Source: Silvanigrellales bacterium (GTDB lineage: Bacteria > Bdellovibrionota_B > Oligoflexia > Silvanigrellales > Silvanigrellaceae). Taken from it: 53,962 nt of DNA. Made by a program: the position numbers and the translations under genes. Each line of letters opens with the position of its first letter. Position 1 is the first letter of the stretch. Below are positions 17,377 through 26,426 of this stretch, piece after piece. The notes under the pieces are model-generated. The model did not search any database, was not told where the DNA came from, and was given only the letters and a program-made list of their open reading frames with translations. The DNA lies in contig JADCJN010000096.1 of assembly GCA_020247005.1 (NCBI GenBank), positions 1 through 53,962 on the forward strand, written 5' to 3'.

Positions 17377-18780
17377 CTACTTCGTCTCTGGGCTGACGCC
17401 GGTCGATTTTTGGTACTTGAGCCAGGCGATGTCCACGTCACCGCGCGCATTCACCAAGCCTCCACGCGCGCGGGTTTGGTCGCGCTCCGCGGAAATGACG
17501 TCAGTGGTGGTGGCCTGGCCCTGCTGAAAGCGGGCTTTGGTGAGCTTGAAGACCTCCTCAGCCAGCCGCACCGAAGTTTTAGATGTTTCGAGGGTGTCCA
17601 CGGCTCCGCGCAGCGACAAGACAGCCGACGTCACATCGAGCCTCACGCCGCTCTCTACGGCTTCCTTTTGCACGCGCGCCCGTTGGAGGTTCGACGCATA
17701 TTCACTGCTCCGGTTCCAGCGAGTTCCCCAGTCCCAGATGCTCCACTTCAATTGCAGGCCGTATGAAAACGTGTCCTGAATATCTTCTTTCGGGTAGGTT
17801 TTCCCAGCGGGCGAGCCCGCGGGAAACACGGCGTCTTTGGCTTCGAAGTTTCTTTCGTAACGCGCAAACGCGTTGAGAGAGGGGAGGTAGTCGAGGTTGC
17901 TTGCGAGCTTGTAGTACTCGGAAATTTGAATGCCAGCCGCAGCATTCTTGGATTCCGGTCTTTTCTCGGCGGCCTCCTTGAGCGCGGCGCCCAGTTCGGG
18001 AAGAGGAGGACGTTGTTTCTCGAATCGAGAGTCTGCGGGCGTTTCAAGTGCGTAAACCGCTCCAGGTGTGCCCAGTATTTCCGCGAGGCTCACGGAGGCG
18101 AGTTCGTAGGTGATTCGTGCTTGGGAAGCCTGCATCTTCGCATCTGCAAGGGCGAGCTCAAATCGCATGCTTTCGGCTTTATTCAAGCGACCCGCTCTGG
18201 ACAGGGCTTCCGCTTCGCGGGTTTGATTTTCTGTTACTTGCAAACTCGCCTCCGCGATGGAAACGAGTTGGCTTGCCTTCTGGGCGCGGATGTAGGCCTC
18301 AGCGCCTTGAAGGCGAGCGTCTTTGCGGGCCGTGGCTTCGTCGTTTCGCGCGACGTCTGCCTGGAGACTCGCCGCCTGGATCTGCAACAGGAGAGGGCCC
18401 AAGCCAATAATGGGCTGCGAAACCTGCAGAGCGCCCGTTGTCACGCGCGCGGGAAGTTGAGGCGAAATCCCCGCCAGTTTGTTCACGTTGTCGTTGAACC
18501 AAATTTTTTGTGCGTCGGCGTCGAGCCGCGGGAGTGCCGCGCCACGTGCCTGCGACACCTTTGCCTCGGCTGCTTCCCTCGACTGTTCGGCGATTCGAGC
18601 CCCGAATGCGCGAAGGCCTGCGCGCTCCATGGCTTGGTTCAACGTCAGAGGCTCACCTTGCTGGGAGCTCTCACTCTTGGGAACGGGCGCGGGCGCATTT
18701 TCTTGTGCAAAGGCGACTCCCGCGGACGCGGAAACGATGCACGCCCATGCGGAGACGATGCTCTCCTGTCGAAACCTCAT
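17377..18780 (-). CDS. TolC-family outer membrane efflux protein
   Basis: A 467-residue protein with a signal peptide (cleavage near VAFAQ, about residue 25) and the duplicated TolC pattern. Long helical repeats (EQSREAAEAKVSQARGAALPRLDA and later ARVQKEAVESGVRLDV...TSVRLAEEVF) alternate with barrel strands (TFSYGLQLKWSIWDWGTRW). Family members form trimeric channels through the outer membrane and periplasm. Its ATG overlaps the TetR stop (ATGA), so it is translationally coupled to its presumed repressor. Together with the next two genes it completes a tripartite RND pump. Confidence 0.94.
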   Translation of the reverse strand: MRFRQESIVSAWACIVSASAGVAFAQENAPAPVPKSESSQQGEPLTLNQAMERAGLRAFGARIAEQSREAAEAKVSQARGAALPRLDADAQKIWFNDNVNKLAGISPQLPARVTTGALQVSQPIIGLGPLLLQIQAASLQADVARNDEATARKDARLQGAEAYIRAQKASQLVSIAEASLQVTENQTREAEALSRAGRLNKAESMRFELALADAKMQASQARITYELASVSLAEILGTPGAVYALETPADSRFEKQRPPLPELGAALKEAAEKRPESKNAAAGIQISEYYKLASNLDYLPSLNAFARYERNFEAKDAVFPAGSPAGKTYPKEDIQDTFSYGLQLKWSIWDWGTRWNRSSEYASNLQRARVQKEAVESGVRLDVTSAVLSLRGAVDTLETSKTSVRLAEEVFKLTKARFQQGQATTTDVISAERDQTRARGGLVNARGDVDIAWLKYQKSTGVSPETK

Positions 18781-19436
18781 CCGGAAATCTCCCTATTCTT
18801 CATGATGTTCTTGAAAAAGAAGTCGACATGATTTTCTGCGAAAGCTTTGAGTCGAGCACAGGAGTCGTCCGAGTAATGAAACAACGTCAACTCGTGCCGC
18901 ATAAGAAACAAAGGCCCCATGAATTGAATGAGGAGGAATTCAGGTTCTGCATCAATAACCCGTTTTTCCTGCACGAGCCTTTGAAAGAAGTCGCGCATGC
19001 GTTTCTTCACATTCTCAATGGACGTCTGGGCCTGATTGCACAAAAGCTCCTCGGCACGGATGCTTTCCATCAGCCCGAGCCGCATGAATTTGCGCTCGCC
19101 AGAGCTGCACCACAACTCGACGGCGCTAAGCAAAAAGCGCTTCAGTGTGCGGCTGGGGTCGTCGAGAAGTTCCTGGCGGTCGAGTTTGTCGAACATGGCG
19201 CTCATGGAGCCAGGCCCGTAGAGATCAAAAAGCGTATCGAGGATTTCTTGCTTGCTCTTGAAGTGGGTGTAAAGCGCGCTTTCACGCACACCCACCTCTC
19301 GAGCGATGTGGCGCATGGAACTGGCCGTAAACCCATGCCGTGAAAAGAGGTCGAGGGCGACCTCGAGGATGCGGCCCCGGGTGCCGTGGCCTTCGTCACG
19401 AGGTGGGGTGGGGTTTTGAGAGTGAAGATCGGTCAT
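18777..19436 (-). CDS. TetR/AcrR-family transcriptional regulator
   Basis: A 219-residue regulator. The N-terminal helix-turn-helix of the TetR family is at about residues 15-65 (RGRILEVALDLFSRHGFTA, then MRHIAREVGVRESALYTHFKSKQEIL). It is followed by an all-helical ligand-binding and dimerisation domain. The start at 19436 has AGGGG upstream; the frame remains open further upstream but that stretch contains the operators. Position at the head of the efflux operon implies autoregulation and substrate-induced derepression of the pump, as for AcrR-type repressors (inference). Confidence 0.93.
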   Translation of the reverse strand: MTDLHSQNPTPPRDEGHGTRGRILEVALDLFSRHGFTASSMRHIAREVGVRESALYTHFKSKQEILDTLFDLYGPGSMSAMFDKLDRQELLDDPSRTLKRFLLSAVELWCSSGERKFMRLGLMESIRAEELLCNQAQTSIENVKKRMRDFFQRLVQEKRVIDAEPEFLLIQFMGPLFLMRHELTLFHYSDDSCARLKAFAENHVDFFFKNIMKNREISG

Positions 19437-19470
19437 AGTGGCCCCTGCCACGCTTGTTGTGAAGCGTGTC

Positions 19471-19517
19471 CGAACGTTCGTTCTTTGTGTTTCCAAAGTC
19501 TGACCGAACGTTCGTTC
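19471..19517. promoter_or_regulatory. Twin TetR-type operator sites upstream of tetR
   Basis: The 13-mer CGAACGTTCGTTC occurs twice, at 19471-19483 and 19505-19517, spaced 34 bp start to start. Each contains the perfect palindrome CGAACGTTCG and resembles operators of TetR-family efflux repressors. The sites lie 35-81 bp upstream of the tetR start, where the operon promoter must be. Confidence 0.8.
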
Positions 19518-19586
19518 AGTGCGCAAGGGATTCTGGGCTCATGTCAGGATGATGGCGGTCCTTCTCGGAGAGAAGAGCTCCTGGAC

Positions 19587-20369
19587 CTACTGGACCTCAC
19601 CGACGCGGTTCGACTGAGCCATCGTTTCGTCGTGCGACTTCACGGCCTTCTGAAGAGCTTCATAGGTCCGCTGGGCCACTATCATGTTCGTAAGATTTCG
19701 CATGGGGTTGACGTTGCTCGACTCCAAATACCCCTGAGACACTTCGCCCTTCAGGGGGCGTTGGTTTTCGGGAGGGCCATCGTGCACGAAAAGGTTTGCT
19801 CCCAGCTTCTGAAGGAGGGCGGGGTCTTCGAATGCCACCACCTTGAGCTTGTCGATGAACTTTTCGCCCACATAAATCTCTCCGCCCGGGAGAATCTTCA
19901 CGTCCCCTTCGGAAAGCCCTGTCAGCGCACCATTCTCACCCTGCACAAGTTGCCCAGTTTTGGTGACGAGGGTTCCTTCGGGAGTGAGCGAGAAGCTGCC
20001 GTCGCGCGTGAAGCGCTCTCCGAAAGGCGTATTTACGGTGAAGAATCCATCGCCTTGAATCGCGACGTCAAGAGGGTTCGAAGTTTGGCGGAGTCCTCCC
20101 TGCACATGCGAGGTGCTGACGTTCGCCAGAGCGGTGTAGCCCATCTCGTTTCCCCGCAGAGGAAACACATCACGCATGTCGACTTTAAAAGGGGCTGGCG
20201 GCAACGGCGACGCGTAACTTGGCCACGGGTCGGACTCGAGAGCCCGGAACGAAACCTGTTCTTCCTTGAAGGCCGTTGTGCCCGCGTTCGCGATGTTGTT
20301 GGCAAGGATCTCGAGGACCTTTTCTTGCCCCACTCCACCCGATAAAGGCCCATAAATGTTCTTGAGCAT
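19587..20369 (-). CDS. flgF: Flagellar basal-body rod protein, FlgF/FlgG family
   Basis: A 260-residue member of the flagellar rod/hook family. The N-terminal signature LANNIANAGTTAFK, the central NPLDVAIQGDGFFTV...FTRDGSFSLTPEGTLVTKTGQ and the C-terminal ESSNVNPMRNLTNMIVAQRTYEA are all present. The length and short middle domain fit FlgF (proximal rod) better than FlgG. The start at 20369 has GAGGAGGCGGG upstream. It stands apart from other flagellar genes, behind a large lipoprotein gene (110-bp gap) and before tetR. It would be exported by the flagellar type III system and placed in the rod. Confidence 0.88.
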   Translation of the reverse strand: MLKNIYGPLSGGVGQEKVLEILANNIANAGTTAFKEEQVSFRALESDPWPSYASPLPPAPFKVDMRDVFPLRGNEMGYTALANVSTSHVQGGLRQTSNPLDVAIQGDGFFTVNTPFGERFTRDGSFSLTPEGTLVTKTGQLVQGENGALTGLSEGDVKILPGGEIYVGEKFIDKLKVVAFEDPALLQKLGANLFVHDGPPENQRPLKGEVSQGYLESSNVNPMRNLTNMIVAQRTYEALQKAVKSHDETMAQSNRVGEVQ

Positions 20370-20479
20370 GGTTCCCGCCTCCTCTGCCGCGGCTCCAATG
20401 GCATGTGCAAAATAACACTGTCTGGCGGTTGGCTCACGGGAACCTTTGCCCACGCCGTTGGAGTCGTGGCGCAAGGAAA

Positions 20480-22480
20480 TCAAGGGAACTTTACGACGGC
20501 TGCCAGCGATGGCTTCCCTTCGGGAACGATGATTTCCCGAGTTCCAATGACGTCACCCGACACGAGTGAGGTGAGAGTGAGCTCGTAGACACCTGGTTGC
20601 ACTCTCATCCGTCGGATGCTTCTGTTCGAGATCTGAAACTCTGACTCGTTTTGCAGAATATTTTTGTCGAACGTTTCGAGCTCAGCCTTTACTTGCACCA
20701 CGAGTTTTTGGGGCACCGAGAAAATGACGTGACGGCAAGACGGATGGCTGCCGGCACGCTGTGCGAATTCGCGCACAAGACTGAGGCGCATGGAATCGTC
20801 CCACACCCCGCGTGCAAAGGCGCCGGAAATAATTGTGTTCGGAGCGTCTCCGAGGTCAAGACCGACTCGACCTTGGAAGGCTTCACACACGGCGCTGACA
20901 GGCGTCGTTTCGCCCCGCGCAAAGGCTTGGCCGTGAAGGAGTTCGAAGGTCAAGGGTGGAATGGCGTCTCGAATGGCCAAAACTTCCGCACTCAAGCCCG
21001 CGCGCGAAGCCAAACGCACGGGCTTTACAAGCGATTCAGGAACGCGTGTCCAACTGCCCGGGCTTGCCTGATTTCCCTGCGCGGTGCGGACATCAGCCTT
21101 GAAACGAGCCTCTTTGACTCTCATCACGCCCTTCACAACCGAACCGGGATTGAGTGTGTCGATAAAGACCCGAAGAGAAAGATTGACCTTCTGTGCCCGT
21201 TCAAGCGCAATAAGCCCTGCGAGTTCTTCATGTGTGCCGCGAAGAATTTGACTTGCAGCACGCGCCCACAACCATTTTCTCGAAGCGTCCGCAAGCACAG
21301 GCGCATCCGGATGCGACAAAAGACTTTTGGGAAGTTCCTGCGTGTCTTCGCCCAAAATGTCGCGGAAACTCCAATGCACGTCATCGAGCGTCTTCGACGC
21401 GTTGAGGCGCGATTCTGATTTCGAAAGAAGCTCAAAAAGCCTTGAACAGAGCAATCCGAAATTAAAAACGCGACGGTGCATGAGGTAGGGCAGCTGAGGA
21501 AATTCCTTGCGGACCTGACTTTCCGCGTCTCGCGAGAACGTTGCGCAGCTTTGAGCGTCAGCCTGTAAACGGCGGAGATCGGCGGCAATGTTTTCCTCGG
21601 TGGAAAACCACCCGAGTTCCACTGGGGTTTTCAGAATGTCGCTTGAAAGCGCTGAAGCGACTTTTTCAGTCACGCGTTCGAATTCAAGGAGAAGGGCGCC
21701 GTGCCACGGCAGGGTTCCCTTCTTCAGAAACCCATCGTCGTCGAACTGAAGAGAGGACGAGGACGAAACAAGCAAGCCTGTGAACGGATTCACATACTTT
21801 GGGGTTCCTGAAGCGCGTGTTTGGAAAAAGGCAAAGGCGTCCATGGCCGGAGGGTTGCCTGGGCTCCCCGCAAGAGCGGGGGCAAGGCTCAAGATGCGGG
21901 TGATTTCCGATGGAAGGGCAGATGTGGGCGTGGACTCCCGCACAAGGAGGCCTTGTGTGCGTCGAAAGTGCGAGACATCGGCCAGCAAACGTTCTTTGGC
22001 CAACCCAAGAACATGCTCGACATCAAGAACATCCTCTCCCCGGGCATTGACCGAGGCGTCCGCAATGACATCGGACGCGACGACCGAGGCACCCAAGCGG
22101 TGCACCAACCGCATGGCGACACTCGTTGGAAAAGACTGATTGGATTCGTTGCGGGCCGCAACGGCCGTGCCCAATGGAACGCCTTGCACCGTCACTTTGT
22201 AAAAGGCCTGGCTCCGGAAACGGGAGCGACTTGCGACCATTGGGTCGGGCTTCAAAACAGGCGCTTCCGCGAACGCGAAAAAATGAGACGTGGTCGATGT
22301 GCCTGCGCGGCTTGCCAGACGCTCGCACCCCGATGCCAGACACACGCAGGCAGAAGCGACCACGCCAAAGAGAGCCCATGCGGCCCGCGATGGTCGGGGT
22401 GGCACGGAAGACAACGGCACGAGCGCCGACTCAAAGGCGCCCTGTGCAGGGCGCGTGCGTGGAAGTACGGGTGTGGACAT
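20480..22480 (-). CDS. Large predicted lipoprotein, function unknown
   Basis: A 666-residue protein with a long signal region (Pro/Arg-rich n-region, hydrophobic WALFGVVASACVCLA) ending in the lipobox LASGC (Cys52). The body is mixed helix and strand with no recognised domain. The last ~60 residues form a beta-like module (MRVQPGVYELTLTSLVSGDVIGTREIIVPEG) that could be an Ig-like or adhesion-type fold. The ATG at 22480 is chosen because it gives a normal signal peptide, although no clear ribosome-binding site precedes it; TTG 22567 and ATG 22540 are alternatives. It diverges from the TonB-like gene. Confidence 0.7.
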   Translation of the reverse strand: MSTPVLPRTRPAQGAFESALVPLSSVPPRPSRAAWALFGVVASACVCLASGCERLASRAGTSTTSHFFAFAEAPVLKPDPMVASRSRFRSQAFYKVTVQGVPLGTAVAARNESNQSFPTSVAMRLVHRLGASVVASDVIADASVNARGEDVLDVEHVLGLAKERLLADVSHFRRTQGLLVRESTPTSALPSEITRILSLAPALAGSPGNPPAMDAFAFFQTRASGTPKYVNPFTGLLVSSSSSLQFDDDGFLKKGTLPWHGALLLEFERVTEKVASALSSDILKTPVELGWFSTEENIAADLRRLQADAQSCATFSRDAESQVRKEFPQLPYLMHRRVFNFGLLCSRLFELLSKSESRLNASKTLDDVHWSFRDILGEDTQELPKSLLSHPDAPVLADASRKWLWARAASQILRGTHEELAGLIALERAQKVNLSLRVFIDTLNPGSVVKGVMRVKEARFKADVRTAQGNQASPGSWTRVPESLVKPVRLASRAGLSAEVLAIRDAIPPLTFELLHGQAFARGETTPVSAVCEAFQGRVGLDLGDAPNTIISGAFARGVWDDSMRLSLVREFAQRAGSHPSCRHVIFSVPQKLVVQVKAELETFDKNILQNESEFQISNRSIRRMRVQPGVYELTLTSLVSGDVIGTREIIVPEGKPSLAAVVKFP

Positions 22481-22642
22481 AGTCAGGAGGGCTCTTCTTG
22501 TTTGCGTGGGAGCGGGAAACCTGAGGGGGTGATTCCTCATCCTAATCGGCCCTGGTCCGACGCGCAAACGTCAGGCCATTGTCCGCCGGTGCAAAAGTGA
22601 AGTAAAGCAAGGTTCTTTGTGGCTCACTTCAACGGAAAATCC

Positions 22643-23419
22643 ATGCGAAAAGAATCCCCGTGTCTGCCCTGGGCCGTGGCCTCGGCCCTGACCCTGCACG
22701 CCCTCGTTTATTTCGTGGCTGCTTCTTTCACAAAAGCGAGCGTCTTCAAAAAAACCGCGGAAACAGAGCCTCTCGTTTTCGTGTGGGTCACCGTTGTGCC
22801 TCAAAAAGACGAAGCAACAGACGTGGTTTCGAAGAGTGTGGGCGCGTCGACATCTGCTTCGTCCAAGAAGAAAGTTCCCGTCCCACTTGGAGTGCCACTG
22901 TCGCGCGATGCACAGAGCAGTGTGCCTTTGGCTGATTTAGGCTCTTTCGAGAGCTTGGGAGCCGCGCCACCTGAAATGGAAACAAGCCCCGAGAAAATCG
23001 GTTTGAAGGGCGAAGGTGAAGAAAAGGCGGCGATCGACTCCGCACGTGAGCCCGAAACCAACACCCCCATTTCACTCGATGAACGTCTATTCGCGGGCAA
23101 AGCCCTGGCCAGTGCCTGCCCGCCCCCTTTCGAGATCCCAGAGTCTTTGCGGGGGCAGGGCTTGTTTCCGCGACTTTACGAAGTCACCCTTGCGGCTCCA
23201 GCGGTTGGTGCGAGCACTGAAAACGCCCAGTGGAAGGTCGTTTCCTTTCGGCCCAAGGAGCGGCCACTGGCCTTCGTCGATGCTTCGCTCGAAAGGCTCG
23301 TGAGGATGCGCTGTCGCTTCCTCACGTCCGCACTTCTGGACGGGCTCGGCCCGAAGCTCGCCGCCTTGATTGCTGGTGGGGCGCCCTCTGGCGTAAGTTT
23401 CCTCATCGAGTTCTATTAG
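22643..23419 (+). CDS. TonB-like single-TM periplasmic protein
   Basis: A 258-residue protein. A basic N-terminus is followed by one uncleaved transmembrane helix (LPWAVASALTLHALVYFVAASF, split as residues ~8-29), then a long Ser/Lys/Pro/Glu-rich periplasmic linker. A C-terminal ~90-residue globular part begins CPPPFEIPESLRGQGLFPRLYEVTL and ends SFLIEFY. This arrangement mirrors energy-transducer TonB proteins, though the C-terminal motif is only loosely similar. No ExbB/ExbD genes are nearby. ATG 22643 is favoured; GTG 22619, with AAGG upstream, is an alternative. HldE begins 56 bp downstream. Confidence 0.68.
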   Translation: MRKESPCLPWAVASALTLHALVYFVAASFTKASVFKKTAETEPLVFVWVTVVPQKDEATDVVSKSVGASTSASSKKKVPVPLGVPLSRDAQSSVPLADLGSFESLGAAPPEMETSPEKIGLKGEGEEKAAIDSAREPETNTPISLDERLFAGKALASACPPPFEIPESLRGQGLFPRLYEVTLAAPAVGASTENAQWKVVSFRPKERPLAFVDASLERLVRMRCRFLTSALLDGLGPKLAALIAGGAPSGVSFLIEFY

Positions 23420-23475
23420 GTTTCATTCATGAAGGGCCGTCCTGCATTGCCGGGGCGCGAACGGGGAGTCTCACG

Positions 23476-24978
23476 GTGTCAGAAAATCCCATTTCTCGTT
23501 TGCAGTGCGCTCGCCTCTTCGTTGTGGGTGACGTCGTGCTGGACGAGTATATTCACGGGCGAGTCAGTCGCATCTCTCCAGAAGCCCCTGTGCCGGTGGT
23601 GCTGGAAGAAGAGCGGCGGTGGGTGCTGGGAGGCGCTGCGAACGTCGCGGCGAACGTCGCAGCCTTCGGCGCCAAAGTGCAGCTGTGCGGTCGCATTGGT
23701 GACGACAGTGACGGCATTCTTCTTCGGAGTTTGTGCGAATCCGAGGGCATTGACTCTAGCGGACTCGTTGTTTTGAAAGGTGTCCCAACGACCCGCAAAA
23801 CAAGATTGCTGGCGGGCTACCATCAACTTGCTCGCATCGATCGCGAGGTTGTGCGTTCTCTTGACGACCTCGCGGAGCGGGCCATTGTTGCCGCTTTCCG
23901 GGTCTTCGCCGAAGAAACGGGGGGGAGCGCGCCTGGAAACAGGGCCCTTGTGGTTTCTGATTATGGCAAAGGTGTGGTTACCGACGCACTCCTTTCGCGG
24001 CTTCTTCCTCTCGCGCGTTCTCTGGGAGTTCCCGTCGTCACCGATCCCAAATCTGTCATTCTTTCTCGTTACGCTGGAAGCACCTTGTTAAAGCCCAATT
24101 TGAAAGAGGCACGTGACGCTTTTGCAGCCGCACACCCCGCATCGCCGCCCGCGGCGACCTTCTTGGAAGAAGTGGAGCGTCTTTGTTCCTTTCTTCTTGC
24201 CGAGGCGCAGGTTGATGGTGTTGTGATGAGTCTTTCGGAACATGGTGTCGTCTGTTTGTCGTCCCAGGGAGAGCCCGCTCAAGCCACCACCTTTCGCCCA
24301 ACGGCACTGGAGGTCGCCGATGTTTCGGGCGCAGGTGACACCATGGTGGCCTTTCTGGCCATGGCATTGGCAACGGGGCACGACCTGCCCACCAGCACTC
24401 GCCTCGCGAATGTCGCTGCCGGAGTCGTGTGTGGAAAGCTGGGGACCTCAACGCTTTCAACTGCTGAATTCTTTAAAGCGTTGTCGCGATCTCCGAAAAG
24501 CCCTCCACGCAAATTTCTCTCGAAAACAGAGGCCTGTGCAATGGCCAACGGTTGGCGCCAGGCGGACCGTACAATCGTTTTTACGAATGGTTGCTTCGAT
24601 ATCCTTCATGCTGGGCATGTGGATCTCCTCCAAAAAGCGCGTTCTCTTGGAGACGTTCTTGTGGTTGGTCTCAATACCGACGCGAGCGTGAAGCGCCTAA
24701 AGGGGGTCACTCGTCCCCTGCAGAATGAAAACGACAGGGCGAGCATTTTATCGGGCCTTGAAAGTGTCGACGCCGTTGTTCTGTTTGACGAAGAAACACC
24801 CCTCCAACTCATTCGCGACTTGAAGCCCGACATCCTCGTAAAAGGAGGCGACTACACCGTTGAAACCGTGGTGGGGCATGAAGATGTCTTGGCGCGAGGT
24901 GGGCGAGTCGAACTCATTCCGCTTGTGGAAGGCAGAAGCACCACAAATATTGTGCAACGTGCCAGCAAGAGTTTGTAG
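23476..24978 (+). CDS. hldE: Bifunctional heptose 7-phosphate kinase / heptose 1-phosphate adenylyltransferase
   Basis: A 500-residue two-domain enzyme of ADP-heptose synthesis for LPS inner core. Residues ~10-330 are a PfkB/ribokinase-type kinase (GRVSRISPEAPVPVV, LGGAANVAANVAAFGA, and the catalytic DVSGAGDTMVAFLA at ~280). Residues ~365-500 are a nucleotidyltransferase (FTNGCFDILHAGHVDLLQ, with the HxGH motif). It phosphorylates heptose 7-phosphate at C1 and later adenylylates heptose 1-phosphate in the cytoplasm. The GTG start at 23476 has GGGGAG upstream; the open frame before it overlaps the TonB-like gene. It indicates an LPS with heptose core. The gene converges with the 5'-nucleotidase gene with a 5-bp gap. 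Confidence 0.96.
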   Translation: MSENPISRLQCARLFVVGDVVLDEYIHGRVSRISPEAPVPVVLEEERRWVLGGAANVAANVAAFGAKVQLCGRIGDDSDGILLRSLCESEGIDSSGLVVLKGVPTTRKTRLLAGYHQLARIDREVVRSLDDLAERAIVAAFRVFAEETGGSAPGNRALVVSDYGKGVVTDALLSRLLPLARSLGVPVVTDPKSVILSRYAGSTLLKPNLKEARDAFAAAHPASPPAATFLEEVERLCSFLLAEAQVDGVVMSLSEHGVVCLSSQGEPAQATTFRPTALEVADVSGAGDTMVAFLAMALATGHDLPTSTRLANVAAGVVCGKLGTSTLSTAEFFKALSRSPKSPPRKFLSKTEACAMANGWRQADRTIVFTNGCFDILHAGHVDLLQKARSLGDVLVVGLNTDASVKRLKGVTRPLQNENDRASILSGLESVDAVVLFDEETPLQLIRDLKPDILVKGGDYTVETVVGHEDVLARGGRVELIPLVEGRSTTNIVQRASKSL

Positions 24979-24983
24979 AAGAC

Positions 24984-26426
24984 TTATGTGGCCACTTCAT
25001 CGTGGGGCATATAGTCGCGAGTGCTTCTGTAACTTTTGTTCGGAGAATAGAAGCGGAGGTTGGTAAATTTGCTCGTATAAAGGCACGCATAGTTTTCCAC
25101 CTGCGCGGCAAAACGAGAGTTCTGGTGTCCGCTTTTCATAATCTCACCCCACACGGGATGAAATTTCGAGTGGTACTCACGCAGGTTTTTGCGGAGGGCT
25201 TCACGAGTGTTGGCGCGTTGTGTTGTGACCCTGTCGAGTTGTTTGGCAAGGGCTTGCGCGTCGGCCGACTTCGCGCCTTTTTCTTTTGCTTGCTGGAGGA
25301 GAGTCGCCAGCCTTTGTATTTCGTCGTCCAGGGCGTCCTTCACATGAAGAAGCTCTTCATAGCGTCGGTGTTCGTCGGCATTGCGTCGGAGGTTGTCAAT
25401 TTCGCCTTCGAGTTCCGAGATCACGAGCATGGTGCGCCAACCAAGGTCTTTTTTGCTCCTTAAGATGTCGCCATATATGTGGTCTCCGACATAAAGAACC
25501 TGGGTGCCGTTCTCGATGCCCAAAAATTGGTGGAGCTGACGGAAGTTGCCTCCTTGGAAGACTTTGTGCGAGCCAAACCCGAGGTCGACATTGCGCAGCA
25601 TGCCCGTGGCGGTGTCAACCGCGTAGAGGGCGTTTTGGGAGATGAAAAAGGAAGGTTTCGAGGCGCCTGTGATAATGAGGTCGAACATCGAAGTCCAGTC
25701 GTCGTTCAGGACGCCTGTTTCGTTGCCAAACAGAAAATTCATCACGACTTGGGTGTAGTCCCAGAGGCTATTTGTCGCAATGAACAATTTTCGTCCGGAA
25801 TCTTTGAGCCGCTGGAGGCATTCCACGAAGTGGGGGTCGCGGTGAATGTAGCGTCCCGGATCTTCCGCTACGCGCAGCTTGATGCTGCCGTCGCGGTGAC
25901 ACAAGTCGATGGCGGCGCGGACATCTTTGTAGACTTCTGCTTCGCTCTTCGCGATGCTCCCGGGCCGCGCGGCCTTGAGCTCCACCAGCTGCGAAAAAAG
26001 ATAGGCGTCCGCAAGGGTGAAGAGGGTGTCGATGAGCGCGAAGTCGGGTTCCTCGTAAGAAAGAATGGCGTCGCTGTGGTACAAGCGATTGCGTTCGTCT
26101 CGCGAGAGTTGCTTGAATCCATGAAAAGCGAGTTTCACGTAACGGTGTCTATCCATTTTCAAAACGTTGCCGCGGTGCTTGTCAATGAGCAGGCCGCGCA
26201 CCATGTAGTTCCAGTCGAAAGTCCACCCCAGAATTTCCTCGGGGTAGCCGAGCTGAACGAGTTTCTTGAGCGTCTCGGCATACGCGAGCGTTTCAAACGC
26301 TTCGGGTTTGTAGAGCGCGAGCGTGTAATCCATATCGAAGCCAACGGCTTTGATGGCTTTCATGTTCAGCGATCGATTGCAATACACGCGGTAGCGGGGC
26401 TCCACGTCCCCGACGTTGAACGCCAT
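24984..26426 (-). CDS. HAD-IG family cytosolic 5'-nucleotidase
   Basis: A 480-residue protein with HAD motif I GFDMDYTLALYKP (nucleophile and acid Asp at about residues 30-32). A motif II region is FIATNSLWDYT and motif IV is YVGDHIYGDILRSKKDLGW. The C-terminal part holds a long coiled coil (about 370-425, QRLATLLQQAKEKGAKSADAQALAKQL). This is the size and layout of HAD-IG 5'-nucleotidases (cytosolic purine nucleotidase II-like). Likely reaction: hydrolysis of nucleoside monophosphates in the cytoplasm. The ATG overlaps the PilZ stop (TGATG), and GAGGAAGG precedes it, so it is co-translated with the PilZ gene. Confidence 0.93.
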   Translation of the reverse strand: MAFNVGDVEPRYRVYCNRSLNMKAIKAVGFDMDYTLALYKPEAFETLAYAETLKKLVQLGYPEEILGWTFDWNYMVRGLLIDKHRGNVLKMDRHRYVKLAFHGFKQLSRDERNRLYHSDAILSYEEPDFALIDTLFTLADAYLFSQLVELKAARPGSIAKSEAEVYKDVRAAIDLCHRDGSIKLRVAEDPGRYIHRDPHFVECLQRLKDSGRKLFIATNSLWDYTQVVMNFLFGNETGVLNDDWTSMFDLIITGASKPSFFISQNALYAVDTATGMLRNVDLGFGSHKVFQGGNFRQLHQFLGIENGTQVLYVGDHIYGDILRSKKDLGWRTMLVISELEGEIDNLRRNADEHRRYEELLHVKDALDDEIQRLATLLQQAKEKGAKSADAQALAKQLDRVTTQRANTREALRKNLREYHSKFHPVWGEIMKSGHQNSRFAAQVENYACLYTSKFTNLRFYSPNKSYRSTRDYMPHDEVAT

